Source: Mycocentrospora acerina
Taxonomy: Eukaryota > Ascomycota > Dothideomycetes > Pleosporales
DNA: 64,000 nucleotides
NCBI GenBank assembly: GCA_022701365.1
Contig: JAKUHH010000131.1
Location: 1-64,000 of the forward strand
Direction: 5' to 3'
A program made the position numbers and the translations under genes. Positions within the stretch are counted from its first letter, which is position 1, and every line of letters begins with the position of its first letter. Shown here piece by piece: positions 54,048 through 64,000 of the stretch. The notes below the pieces were generated by a model. It was not told the DNA's origin and did not search any database. It saw only the letters and a list, made by a program, of their open reading frames with translations.

Positions 54048-55208
54048 TCACTGCTGCTCGGATTTTGGCTTTCTCCTTCTGCGCGTTCGAACCCGAGCTT
54101 TTTTCGCAGGTCCAGGTTGCGAAGGCCCAGCCTGGGCATTTTGATGGGCTTGCCCGTACTGGTGGCTATGCCAGGGTGAATAGAGCCATGGAAATTTCGA
54201 CTCATGGAAGGGTGTCCAATCTTGTGTGAAGGCCAGATTACCTTCACGGGTGGGCGGCTGCCGATTCATAGATGGCTGAAAAGAAAGTGCATCACCCCTC
54301 AAACGACTCTTGGTGCCGACAGTTTGGCACTTGGCAGCCTCTGGCTCACTACGATCACATTCTCTAGGAAGCCTTACAATGGGCATAGGGGATTTTCCTG
54401 ACCGTATGGGTGTTGGGAACTGAGCTCTTGTTGTCGTGGGACTTGACACCAAAAGCTGCTCCTGGGCTTGGAGTTCGAGTGTAATCCCGAGATGTGAAAG
54501 CCGTTGCTGAATCTCAGCCGCCGACCTCTTCTCAACTTCTTCTAGTTGCTTTGCAGGTATGTGATTCTCCACAGTTGCCAGCCTGATAATACTCTGCCTA
54601 TTGAGGCGGTAGATGTTATCCTTTTCCAATTTCAAAATTGCTGGATATCTTTTGGTAGCTTCGAAAAGGTGCTTCTTCCACTTTTCCTCATTGTCACTAC
54701 AACGGGGATTACAAGTTGGCTTCATTGCAGTGAAACCATTACCGCCTTTTGAGGTACTTGCTAGAAGGTCCTCTTCGAATCTGGTCCGTACAGCTGATTC
54801 GACCAGTTCTATGTTTTCTTTTCGCTTTTCCATCCGCTGCTTGGTTCTCAAGTCAGCATCCTTTTTACAAATGGCCTCCCATTTCGCCTCTGTCTCTTCT
54901 GTGAAGCCAAAGACCCGTTTCCTTTCTGACTTTGGGACTGTGGACCAGTCCCCGCCCCTTTGGCTGCGAGAACATTTGTAGCAGGGGAAGATCGAAAGAG
55001 TTTCTGTTGTTCTGACATTTTGGCACCCCTGAATCTCAAAAGACCGCGAGGTGTTTTGCCAGCTGATTTGGCCTTCAATGCAATTTTTGAAGAGAACTGT
55101 TTCAGTATCTATATCCAGACGGTCGGTTGTGTCTAGTAAAATGGCCTTGCTTGGCCTTTCGTCGGTGAAGCAGGGGCAGGCATACCGAATCTCAGGAAGG
55201 TGGCACAT
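54048..55208 (-). CDS. Hypothetical protein, 386 residues, basic tail
   Basis: Single-exon frame from an ATG at 55206-55208 to TGA. I do not recognise it. Visible: an N-terminal region with several cysteines (CPCF near residue 11, then a CYKC pair near 77), a highly charged helical middle rich in Glu, Lys and Arg (about 100-240), a Pro/Ser/Gln-rich region, and a strongly basic nuclear-signal-like C-terminus (KKARVRTRRRRKPKSEQQ). The composition suggests a nuclear, possibly nucleic-acid-binding protein. The frame is long enough in AT-leaning DNA to be a real gene, but conservation is unknown. Together with the next gene it lies in the least conserved part of the window. Confidence 0.55.
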   Translation of the reverse strand: MCHLPEIRYACPCFTDERPSKAILLDTTDRLDIDTETVLFKNCIEGQISWQNTSRSFEIQGCQNVRTTETLSIFPCYKCSRSQRGGDWSTVPKSERKRVFGFTEETEAKWEAICKKDADLRTKQRMEKRKENIELVESAVRTRFEEDLLASTSKGGNGFTAMKPTCNPRCSDNEEKWKKHLFEATKRYPAILKLEKDNIYRLNRQSIIRLATVENHIPAKQLEEVEKRSAAEIQQRLSHLGITLELQAQEQLLVSSPTTTRAQFPTPIRSGKSPMPIVRLPRECDRSEPEAAKCQTVGTKSRLRGDALSFQPSMNRQPPTREGNLAFTQDWTPFHESKFPWLYSPWHSHQYGQAHQNAQAGPSQPGPAKKARVRTRRRRKPKSEQQ

Positions 55209-56201
55209 CTTTACAATTTACGCTGATGGAGGGTGTGTGTTTTTGAGTTGATTAAGATTTTGAGACGAGTTGAAGCGGTGTTGATATGAGCTGCAGGGAG
55301 TATTTGGCGTGAAGTGGTTCCTAACGACTAGCTTTCATACGAGATAATTGCGGTAAGCTGAAAGGATATGTGGAGCTAGAGGGAATTTTTATGAAGAGTC
55401 TTTCTTGATGGTGAATTTAATGTCTTGCATCCGACTGGATAGGTGATCTTTTATAGTTTTTGTGAAGTTTCGGCTTGATATTTAAATAGAAATTATTCTC
55501 GAGATATAATTTAAAATCAAGTTTCCCAAGCCAAATGACTATCATATTCTCCAAGTCCAAAGACTGGTTATCCTATAACATCGAAGACTCTCTTCCCAAC
55601 TGTTACTCTGTTGGTGGAAGCGTTGTTTGCAATAGTTACTTGTGCCTTTCAACTACGGTAGAGGGGAGCAGGAGGTGCATTGGGGGAGTACATTCTCCAA
55701 TCAAAAAAAAATCAATTAAATTGTTTTAATACTCTTCAACGAATAATGATGCGCTCAGTGCATAGCTTTGTGGTCAGGCCCGAAAAATTTGTCCTTGCGA
55801 AAACCTGGTCGAAAGGCATCACCACATTTGCACTGGATTGAAATTTCTGTTACACCACCCAAAGCTCTTCGAACGTGAATACAAGCATATCTTTTAGAGT
55901 AGAGATATCGCCATCTTTAGAATTTTAGTAGAATTGTCTGATTGAGAATTCAGTCAATGGTCGTATCTGTTGTCGGAGCAACGACAAAGTTTGAAAGCAG
56001 AATATATGATTGGCTCTTTCATTTACCTCCTTCCGCACGAGCACCTGGCGAACATCCCTGCACGACGACCCTCGAACGCGTTCCTCCGAAACGGTTGTAA
56101 ACGGGTTTCCGGCGATTGAAAGGGATAGCTAAAGTTGGTTGAAGATTTATGAGGCGGAATACAATACTAATAGTGCACAGCTTCACCATACTTTCACCAT
56201 C
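55209..56201. other. AT-rich divergent intergenic region
   Basis: 993 bp between two divergent hypothetical genes. AT-rich around 55380-55740. A 64-codon ATG frame at 55535-55729 has no motif and is not supported. Confidence 0.5.
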
Positions 56202-57507
56202 ATGACACAACTACATGTCGAATGGCTGACTTTCAACGATATTAAGCGATATGCAATCCAACACTTCAAAGCGGCTTTCGAGTCTCTTCCTCCTCAATTC
56301 ACCATCAAGATTGAAAGATTGACAGAAGAGCAACTGCGTATCCCGGTGAGAGGTAATCTAGACACGAGCTCAGTAGTAAAATTTCGCGTTTTTGTTGGTG
56401 ACATCACATGGCCTGCTCCTGAAAAAGTGCACCTATACTTCATCGAAGACGACAAGGGCATGTATATCGGGAAGTTGTGCGTCGGAAGCAAAGAAATTTC
56501 CAAACCGCAATTAAGAGCCGCGACCTGGGAAAACCCCTTTTGCGACATCATAAACTCGGACATTATAGAGAGTGGACGACACGCTCGCACGCTGGCATTG
56601 TACTATCTTATAGAAAACGCACACATAGCTCGACTGAGAAACTCTGGCCTCTTTTTGTACGAGTTCCGATCTGCGTGTGAGAAATTCTACAAGGCCCAAA
56701 TCAAAGGAGAGCCGCGGGTCGTCGATGCACCATTCGAGCCCATACCCCGAACACCGCAGCAGCCCCTGGAAACCCGCCACGACACAACCACATCTCGCGG
56801 AAGCTATGCTTCGGTAAAAAGACCAGCAAATCCAGCATCCAGCCAGAGCGAACGGAAAAGCGCGCGACAAGCCGGCGAACCAGCAGACAGCACCCGTCTA
56901 TTCACTACGCCACCACCCCAACCGAAGAAGCGAAAAAGAGAAAGCACCGCCGAAAGCCAACCAGCAAGCAAAACCAAACATTCAGCCTCAACCACACCTC
57001 ACAGCCAAACAACATCCCCCCCTCCCGGACTAGACCCGCAAAACCAACCCCCCACCCCCCCAAACAACCACTGCATCTCCGTAAGCCACCCCCCCTCCTT
57101 TCTTCTATCCACCTATCCCCCCAATAATAATCACTAACCCCCTCAACCAGGAAATCGCCACGCAACTAACCCACCAAACAACCACCCTCCAATCACTACA
57201 CCACCTCCAATCCACCCACCTCACCACCCTGCACACCCTCCTCGCGCAATCCCAACACCTCGCCACCTCGCTGCAAGCCGCACTCGACGCGGAGAAAGCA
57301 GACGCTGCGTTCCTGCGCGCAGACAACGAGGCGCTTGCGCAGGAAGTAAGGGTATGGAAGGCTAGGACCGAGGAGGTGAACAGGCAGGCTTCGGTGTGGG
57401 AGGGGGAGAAGGTGGGGTTGGTGGGCAGGGTGAGGGCGTTGGAGGGGGAGCTGAGGAGGGGGGTGGATGCGGGGAGGAGGGGAGCCCCAGGCGGAGGAAG
57501 GGTGTAA
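56202..57507 (+). CDS. Hypothetical protein with disordered middle and C-terminal coiled coil
   Basis: 411 residues from exons 56202-57080 and 57151-57507. No known domain is recognised. The N-terminal 180 residues look globular (TFNDIKRYAIQHFKAAFESLP, then FRVFVGDITWPAPEKVHLYF, then an ALYYLIENAHIARLRNSGL helix). The middle, about 185-300, is Pro/Ser/Thr/Lys-rich with a nuclear-signal-like PKKRKRE. The second exon encodes a heptad-like helical stretch (LQSLHHLQSTHLTTLHTLLAQ, then QEVRVWKARTEEVNRQ), predicted coiled coil, and ends in Gly/Arg-rich sequence. The codon bias of exon 2 shifts from C-rich to G-rich, so the C-terminal part is strongly compositionally biased. Likely nuclear; function unknown. 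Confidence 0.6.
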
Positions 57508-57656
57508 GGTGGTGCTTGGAAATATATATCTCTGGGTGTAAAATAGGAATATATTATGGAGGTGTCTAGTGTCGTTCTTGTCTTTGAATGGAGAAAAAAG
57601 TAATATCTATTTGCGTGTGTGTAAGAAAATGGGAGGGGGGGGGGGGGGGGGGGGGG

Positions 57657-57888
57657 NNNNNNNNNNNNNNNNNNNNNNNNNNNNNNNNNNNNNNNNNNNN
57701 NNNNNNNNNNNNNNNNNNNNNNNNNNNNNNNNNNNNNNNNNNNNNNNNNNNNNNNNNNNNNNNNNNNNNNNNNNNNNNNNNNNNNNNNNNNNNNNNNNNN
57801 NNNNNNNNNNNNNNNNNNNNNNNNNNNNNNNNNNNNNNNNNNNNNNNNNNNNNNNNNNNNNNNNNNNNNNNNNNNNNNNNNNNNNNNN
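57657..57888. other. Assembly gap (232 N) flanked by G homopolymers
   Basis: Ns run from 57657 to 57888. The left flank is a G run of about 22 after GGGA, and the right flank a G run of about 15. Open frames crossing it are meaningless. Confidence 0.99.
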
Positions 57889-58015
57889 GGGGGGGGGGGG
57901 GGGAAGGTACGACGACGACAGCGACGACGGCCTCTTCTTCTTCTTCCTTCTTCACTCGCAACAAAGGAGAAACAAGCTGGGAAACCATTGGATAGTTTCC
58001 ATTCGTACACACATA

Positions 58016-58056
58016 CACATACACAAATACATACATACATACATACATACATACAT
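58016..58056 (+). repeat. (CATA)n microsatellite
   Basis: Tandem CATA units, with ACACATACACA-type sequence to the left. Confidence 0.9.
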
Positions 58057-58303
58057 GCACACATCTAGTACGCCAAAAAAAAACCCCCCCCCGGGACGCT
58101 AGAGAACATTCCCCTTTTGAGAAAATAAAAATTTAAAAAAAAATTCGGTTAACATACACATGTGCCGGGCAAAAAAGAACGCGCAAGAAGAGTGAAAGTG
58201 AGAGAGATAGAGGGAGATAGAGGGAGACGGAGACGAAGAGAAGAAAAAAAAGCGCTAAACTTCTACGATTTCCGAACCGTGGTAGATGCAGATGTTTGGA
58301 AAG

Positions 58304-58347
58304 AAGAGAAAAGAAAAGAAAAGAAAAGAAAAGAAAAGAAAAGAAAA
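58304..58347 (+). repeat. (AAAAG)n pentanucleotide microsatellite
   Basis: About eight AAAAG units in the SUV3 3' flank. Confidence 0.9.
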
Positions 58348-58514
58348 GAGAAAGAGAAGTCTAGGCGGGGGATAGTAATAATAGTAATAATAATAGTGAT
58401 AATGATACATTTTTTTCTCGTTCAAAAACATCATCATTCATTGTACATGGTCTACGCTTTTTTATTTTTATTTTTGGAAAGGGAAGACATTGGAAGAAGA
58501 AAATGGGGGGGGGG

Positions 58515-61139
58515 TCATGTTCTGGACTCCTGCTGTTGCTGTTGCTGCTGCTGCTGTGTGGCGGCGGCGGCGGTGTCTGATGAGTTGGGAGACGATTCAG
58601 CAAGCAGCATGTCGTCTGGGTATTCGTTTACGTCGTCAATTGGGGCTTCTGTTGCGAATGACCGAGTGTCATTGATAATGTCCTTTGCTTCTTCTTCTGG
58701 TAGGCCGGGGGGCGCGGGGATTTTTCTCTGGCCATCGGCGGGAGAGAGAAGATGACCGTCACCCAGTTCTTCTAGTTCTTTGCGGGCTTGCTCCCTCTTC
58801 TTCTTGATCCTTGCCTGTGCGAGCTCGGTGAAGGAGAATTCCATTAGAGTCTTCTCAATCTTGTCTTCGACTAGCTTCTTGGTGTAGTTGGCGAGGGTTC
58901 GCGTCGTGAAGACGTTGGGGAAGCGGTAGCTGAGCCATAGGTAACACACGACCATCTTGTGGAGTTGTTCTAGCGAGTAAAGGTAGGGTCGATCGGCAGA
59001 TGCGGGCTTATCCATGACGGCAAGTGGGAGGTCTGGAATGTCGAGGAGGCTTCCTGATTTCCCGTCGGCTATGCATTCGGCGAGGGTGCGGAGAAAGGCT
59101 CGTTCGGCGCCGTCTCTCATGTTGATTGGTGCGGCGCAGATGGTGATGCGGTCCTGAGTGCTGAGGTTCCTGATGGGGTGTATGACGTCGGCGATTGCCA
59201 GCTGGTCCTTGAGCGCGCAGAGGTGGAAGCGGGGGTGGATTTCAGAAATTTCATGAAGGCGCAACATGATGTAGCTGAAAGGGGTGCCAGGCGGGAAGTA
59301 GTTTGCAAATCGCTCGACAATGAGGGATGGAGGGAAGATGCCAGCGCTCGTAATCTCTTCAGGTTCGCGCTCCATTCCCATTTTGAGATAACCATGGTCA
59401 ACTTCATCGAGAGTTGTCACCCACCCGACAGTCTCCGTCTCGGCCTCTTTGTTGTCATCGAAGCCGATCCCAGTGTCACTTGCAGTGCCAGTCACAGGGG
59501 CCGATGTTGAGTCCTGGCTAACTGCTTGATGCGCGGTTCTGTAGCGGCCGGCGCGGCCAGCAATCTGCTTGACTTCAGATATCTGCAGACGCATGTAGTT
59601 TACACCGTTACTCTTCATAGTAGACTCGAAAATGACGCGCTTGATGGCCCTGTGCTTGTTAGTTTGGGAAAAGCATGAATTCAGACAACTGGGCACTCAC
59701 AGATTCAGACCCATGCCAATGGCGTCACTGGCCACGAGATAGTCGTAGTCGTTGTCTGGGTCATTGAACAACCGCGCCTGTTGGGCTCTTGTTTCGGGGG
59801 GCAAGCTGCCGTAGATGATGGCGCACTTTTTCCCCGTCTTCTTCTCGACTTCCTTTCGCAGAGCATGGATGCCCAGGACGGTAAATGCGACAATGCAGTC
59901 GCCCTTTTCCAACTCGGTCAGCCTCCCCCTCAGACTTCGAGGCTCGACCTTGAGGGGTGTCAGGCGATTGTACTCGTGCACATGGACCTCGTCGCCCACG
60001 AGAGCGCAGAGCTCGCGCATCAGAGGCACGGTGCGGGCTTCGCCGCAGAGGTGGATTTCCTTGGCCTGCAGTCCCAGAAAGGCCTGCGTCCAGGCCCAGC
60101 CCCGCTCGTTGTGGCTGATCATCTGTATCTCGTCGATGACGGCGACGTCAAAGGGCGTGTTGAGGGGCGCCATTTCGACGGTGCAGCTGAACATGGCGGC
60201 CTTGTCGCCGTCGGGCATGCGCTGCTCCTCGCCGGTGACGAGCGCGCAGGCCTTGCCCTTTGCGTTCAGGCGTGTGTAGACCTCGTGGGCGAGCAGGCGC
60301 AGGGGCCCGAGGTAGATGCCCGTCTGTGCCTCCTCGAGGCGCTTGAGGGCATGGTACGTCTTGCCCGAGTTGGTGGGCCCCACGTGCAGATGGACGACGC
60401 GGGGGATCTCGCGCGTCGAGGGGTACCACTCCGAGGGGTAGCGCAGGTCGGCGACCTTCTTCTGGTTCTCGAGCTCGGCAGCGGTGAAGCGGCCACCGCA
60501 CGTCTGGGCGTAGAAGAGGTAGCGCAGGCGCGTCTCGAGCGTGGCCTTGCCGCGATTGGCCTCGCCCGACAAGGCGAGCAGCTCGGGGGTGGGCTGCCTG
60601 GCCCAGCGGCCAATGGCGCGCTCAAAGGTGGCCCATTCCTGGTCAAAGGCGGCGCGCTCAAGCTGCAGGCTGGCGAGGAACGCTGGCGTGGCAAACTCTG
60701 CCCTGAGCTTGGCGAGCTTGTCGTGGACGGTGTCGAAGAGCGAGGCGCGCGGGGGCCGGGCGCGGTAGGGGTTCTTGGACTCGAGGGGGTTGAAGAAGGA
60801 CTTGCGGTCGCGAGGGGCGTATTTGGTGATGGGCGCGGCCGCGGTGCTCCTGCGCGCGACCTGGACGCGGGCGAGGGCGTGGGCGTGGGCGCAGGCGACG
60901 AGGCGTGGCGGGGGGCGAGCCGGGGCGCAGAGGAGACGCGGCGGCGGCAGGCGAGGCATGCCAGGGCGGTCGTGGTCGTGGCCGTGGTCGTGGTCGTGGT
61001 CGTGGTCGGGATGCGGGGGCAGCGGGGGCAGCGGGCACTGCTGGGGCTGCTGGCACTGGCGGTGCTGGCACTGGCGGCGACAATGGGCGCTGGCGGGCAG
61101 CGATGGGGTGGCTGCTGGGAAAAGTTGAGCACACGCCAT
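58515..61139 (-). CDS. SUV3: Mitochondrial ATP-dependent RNA helicase Suv3
   Basis: DExH helicase of the mitochondrial RNA degradosome; 857 residues from exons 61139-59701 and 59649-58515, joined as MGLNLAIKRVIFESTMKSNG. Helicase motifs: Walker A GPTNSGKT (near 253), DEIQM (near 334), the VASDAIGMGLNL segment and GRAGR (near 510). The N-terminal 110 residues are Pro/Arg/His-rich, with an alternating His-Asp tract (HPDHDHDHDHGHDHD), and probably contain the mitochondrial presequence, but the exact start is uncertain in this GC-rich DNA. The C-terminus is a polar tail with a seven-to-eight-residue Gln run from a CAG repeat. It is divergent from SEC1 with 291 bp between starts. Confidence 0.92.
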
Positions 61140-61430
61140 GCATGCGGAGCCCTACGCAGCTGGGCATTGCCGCGGCCAACCCGGGGCCTGAGACTGCGAC
61201 TCTGCGACTCTGCGACTCTGCGCCCGGCACGCTGCGACACGGCACTCGTGTGGACGATACACACAACCCATAGCTGGACACGCACACACCATACACAGGC
61301 ATACACACACCATACACAGGCATACACACACCATACACACCATACACACGCATATACCCATAGCCACCATACACCATACACCATACACCATACACACGCA
61401 TATATATATAGACACACCCACCAGGCCACC
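61140..61430. promoter_or_regulatory. Divergent SUV3/SEC1 promoter with a tandem ACACACCATACACAGGCAT repeat
   Basis: Between opposing starts. From about 61280 to 61400 it consists of CACACACCATACACAGGCAT units (two full and several degenerate), then CACCATA repeats and a TATATATATA run at about 61401-61410. That run lies about 20-30 bases upstream of the SEC1 ATG. Confidence 0.7.
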
Positions 61431-62953
61431 ATGGCCGTCTCCATGATCGACATCCAGCGCGAGCGTGCGTTGCCCGCCCATCCAACCAGTCCTGCCCGCC
61501 TCCGCTGACGCCGTGGCCAGTCATCCTCAGCACCATCCGCTCCACCACCCGCGGCGACGTACCCGTGCCTGCCCTCGCCTGCCCGCGCATTGCTGACGCC
61601 CGTGCAGTGGAAGGTGCTCATTGTCGACGAGGACAGCAAGAAGCTCGTCTACAACGTCGTCAAGGAAGATGACATTCTCAACGCAAACATCACCAGTACG
61701 CCCCTTGTCTCCCGCCACGCCCCGCCCTGACCCCCTGCAGACGTCGAGCGCCTCGAGGAGCGCCGCGAGACACAGCGCGACATGGATGCCGTCTACATCC
61801 TCACCCCCAAGCCGCACATTGTCGACTGCATCATGGCCGACTTTGAGCGCCGGAGATACAGGGGCATGTTCCTGATATGGACGACATGTGAGCAGCCCCC
61901 TCGTCGTCGCCGCCAGCCCGCCAGCCTAACGCTTTGCCAGTGCTCCCGCCGCCGCTCAAGGAGCGCATCGACCGCTCCCAGATGGCCCGCGAGCAGATCA
62001 GGAGCTTCAGGACCGTCCACCTCGACTACCACCCCCAAGAGTCCCACCTCGTCACCTTCAAGGACCCCTGGAGCTTCCCCTCCCTCTTCCACCCCGAGTG
62101 CAACAACATTGTCGTCCGCCACATGGAGGACCTTGCCGAAAAGGTACACCCTACACCCTATACGCTATATATCACACTCTACACTCCAGAATACACGTTA
62201 TACTATATACACTATATACCACACTACACACTACACATTATACACTATACACCACAATACACACTACACACGTCATGTCCAGGCTAACACATCCCCCAGA
62301 TCACAGGCGTCTGCGTCGCCCTTGGCGAGTACCCCATCATCCGATACTATCGTCCACGCGCCCCCACCCACGAAGCCAGTGTCCTCTGCTCGCACCTCGC
62401 CCGCTTTGTCCAGGACAAGCTAGACATGTATGCCCAGTACAACCAGGACTTTCCGCCACAATCGAACCGCCCTCGCGGCGCCCTCTACATCACCGACCGA
62501 ACCATGGACCTCATGGCCCCATTCCTGCACGAGTTCACCTACCAGGCCATGGCATTCGACCTGCTGCAGATCAACGAAGGCGACAAGATCACCTACAAAG
62601 CCATTGTCAACGACGACGGCCCTGATGCCGAGGAAAAGGAGATGGAGCTGACCGACAAGGACAAGCTGTGGGTCGAGAATCGCCATCGCCACATGAAAGA
62701 CACTCTCGACACCGTCATTGGCAACTTTCAGAAATTCATTGCCGAAAACTCCCAATTCACCAAGCAGGATGCTCAGGCTGCAGCGGGCATGAATGGGCTG
62801 AATGCAATCAAAGACATGATGGCTGGATTGCCGCAATTCCAGGAAATGAAAGAGGCTTACTCTTTGCACCTTGACATGGCGCAAAAGTGCATGGATATAT
62901 TTCAGAAACACAAGCTGATGGATCTGGCATCGATCGAACAGGTATGTTGGGTT

Positions 62954-63009
<56 letters not shown>

Positions 63010-64000
63010 GTTGCGCAAACTAAACTCTGCAGTGTCTGGCTACCGGTTTGGATGAAGAATACCGCAAACCCAAGAACATGGACGACCAGATTGTGCGGAC
63101 CTTGGATGAGGATGCCGTGACCCCTGCCGATCGGTTGCGTCTCCTGGCCCTCTATGTTTTGTTCAAGGGTGGCATCTTGCCCACTGACCTCGAAAAACTC
63201 TTGTTCCACGCACAGCTTCCTCCAGCAGACGCAACCGTCATTCGCAATCTTGACCTTCTCGGAGCGCGCATTGCTAGACAATTAAAAGAAAAACGAGAGG
63301 CCCCATTGCCCCTCTTCCCACAAAAAGCCCCATCTCCTGATTCAGAAGAATACGGTCTTTCCAGGTACAACCCAACACTGCAAGACATGTTGGAGCAGCA
63401 CATCCATGGCACACTACCTCAAGACATTTTCCCCTTTACCAAAATGTCGCCTGATGACCAAAGCCACTCGCAAGAAAACACTCCCGCAGCGTCTCTCCGC
63501 TCGGCGAAACCAACGTGGGCAAAGTCCCGTCTGACGAGTGTGGAGCCGCGACAACGCGTCATTGTCTTCATGGCCGGCGGTGCAACTTATTCCGAATCTC
63601 GCGTTTGCTACGACACCACCAACAAGACATCGAGAGACATTTTTCTCGTCACGTCACACATGATGAAGCCATCCCTCTTCCTCCGCCAAGTTGGTGACCT
63701 ATCACAGCAGCGTCGCGCCCTTCGTCTGCCCATTGACATGCCTCCTCCCAAGGCACCAGCCCATCTCTTTGAGAAGCCAGAACCACCAAAACCTGCGGCT
63801 CCTCCACCAGGCGCTAGACCAGTGGCTCCAGGCGGCTTACCGTCAGCACCCAGGGCAAGCGGGCCAGCTCCCCCGACCGCCGCCATGGGGGCGATAAACC
63901 TCAACGCTGGGAAAGCGCCGGCCCCTAGCCCATCACCGGCGCCAACGCCGAGCAGTGGCAAGTACGGCAAGGAGGAAGAGAAGAAGAAAAAGAAGCACCA
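61431..64000 (+). CDS. SEC1: Sec1/Munc18-family exocytosis protein (runs off right edge)
   Basis: Regulator of SNARE assembly at the plasma membrane. Exons: 61431-61464, 61521-61558, 61608-61695, 61741-61887, 61941-62143, 62300-62941 and 63033 onward; 706 residues are in the window. The start MAVSMIDIQRELILSTIRS is followed by WKVLIVDEDSKKLVYNVV, TPKPHIVDCIMADF and GMFLIWTTLLPPPLKERID, all standard SM-protein segments. RPRGALYITDRTMDLMAPFLHEFTY and RQRVIVFMAGGATYSESR mark domain 3. After about residue 620 the sequence becomes Pro/Ala-rich (KPEPPKPAAPPPGARP) and then Lys/Glu-rich (KEEEKKKKKH). This tail is longer than in yeast Sec1. All six introns are short except number 5, which has CACTATA-type repeats, and number 6, which is filled by a CT run. 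Confidence 0.94.
62150..62275 (+). repeat. ACACTATATAC-type simple repeats in SEC1 intron 5
   Basis: Imperfect CACTATA, TACACTA and CACACTA units fill most of the 156-nt intron. Confidence 0.8.
62957..63008 (+). repeat. (CT)n microsatellite in SEC1 intron 6
   Basis: About 25 CT units between the donor at 62942 and the acceptor at 63031-63032. Confidence 0.95.

Larger units (their letters stand above)
57508..58514. other. Repeat-rich intergenic region containing an assembly gap
   Basis: Contains poly-G runs, the N gap, a CATA microsatellite, a C-run and A-runs, and AAAAG and AAT-type repeats on the 3' side of SUV3. No gene is supported across it. Confidence 0.7.

Noticed and set aside
57105..58064. 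Open frames spanning the N run
   Set aside because: They cross unknown sequence and flanking poly-G, so they carry no information.
59781..61508. 575-codon plus-strand open frame
   Set aside because: Antisense to SUV3 exon 1 and GC-rich. No domain; SUV3 motifs are on the other strand.

Overview
This is about 64 kb of a filamentous ascomycete nuclear genome. Evidence: eukaryotic genes with short GT-AG introns (about 45-330 nt, often with a CTAAT or CTGAC branch-like motif), a spliced tRNA-Pro, a HET-domain gene, a fungal GH7 cellulase and compact divergent or convergent genes. Protein flavour, especially the GH7 enzyme, suggests Dothideomycetes (Pleosporales-like). That placement is an inference and was not checked by search. 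One 232-bp run of N lies at 57657-57888. All exon joins were made by eye from reading frames and splice signals.

Left part (1-16.7 kb): a PMC1-type Ca2+-ATPase cut by the left edge (-), a 4.4-kb gene-poor stretch, a vacuolar-type MFS transporter (-), a divergent class I glutamine amidotransferase (+), the Golgi apyrase YND1 (+) and the wyosine-tRNA enzyme TYW1 (+).

Middle (17.4-24 kb): an intron-containing tRNA-Pro(AGG) (-), the sphingoid-base phosphate phosphatase LCB3 (-), divergent RHO4 (+), the kinetochore protein DAD1 (-), and divergent SEN34 (+), a catalytic subunit of the enzyme that removes tRNA introns.

Accessory stretch (24-31.9 kb): a 1385-residue HET-ankyrin protein (-). Its ankyrin array contains four 210-bp tandem units, three of them identical base for base. 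A 3-kb gene-poor, AT-rich region follows.

Housekeeping block (31.9-45 kb): the splicing factor SYF1 (-) divergent from V-ATPase subunit D VMA8 (+), which carries a 31-bp minisatellite in an intron. Next come a U1A/U2B''-type two-RRM protein (-) that appears to need a 7-nt microexon, the PP2A catalytic subunit (-), a divergent Ulp1-like SUMO protease (+) and a zinc-less MDR oxidoreductase (-).

Right part (46-64 kb): an uncharacterised multi-pass membrane glycoprotein (+), a GH7 cellobiohydrolase (-), about 3 kb with only weak candidates, two lineage-specific-looking hypothetical genes (386 aa on -, 411 aa on +), the poly-G-flanked gap, mitochondrial helicase SUV3 (-), and divergent SEC1 (+), which runs off the right edge.

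I see no operon-like functional cluster. The most unusual signals are the homogenised HET-ANK repeat array, the 7-nt microexon, the intronic minisatellite, and the weakly conserved genes and candidates around the GH7 gene and the gap. I do not see a convincing new multi-gene system.
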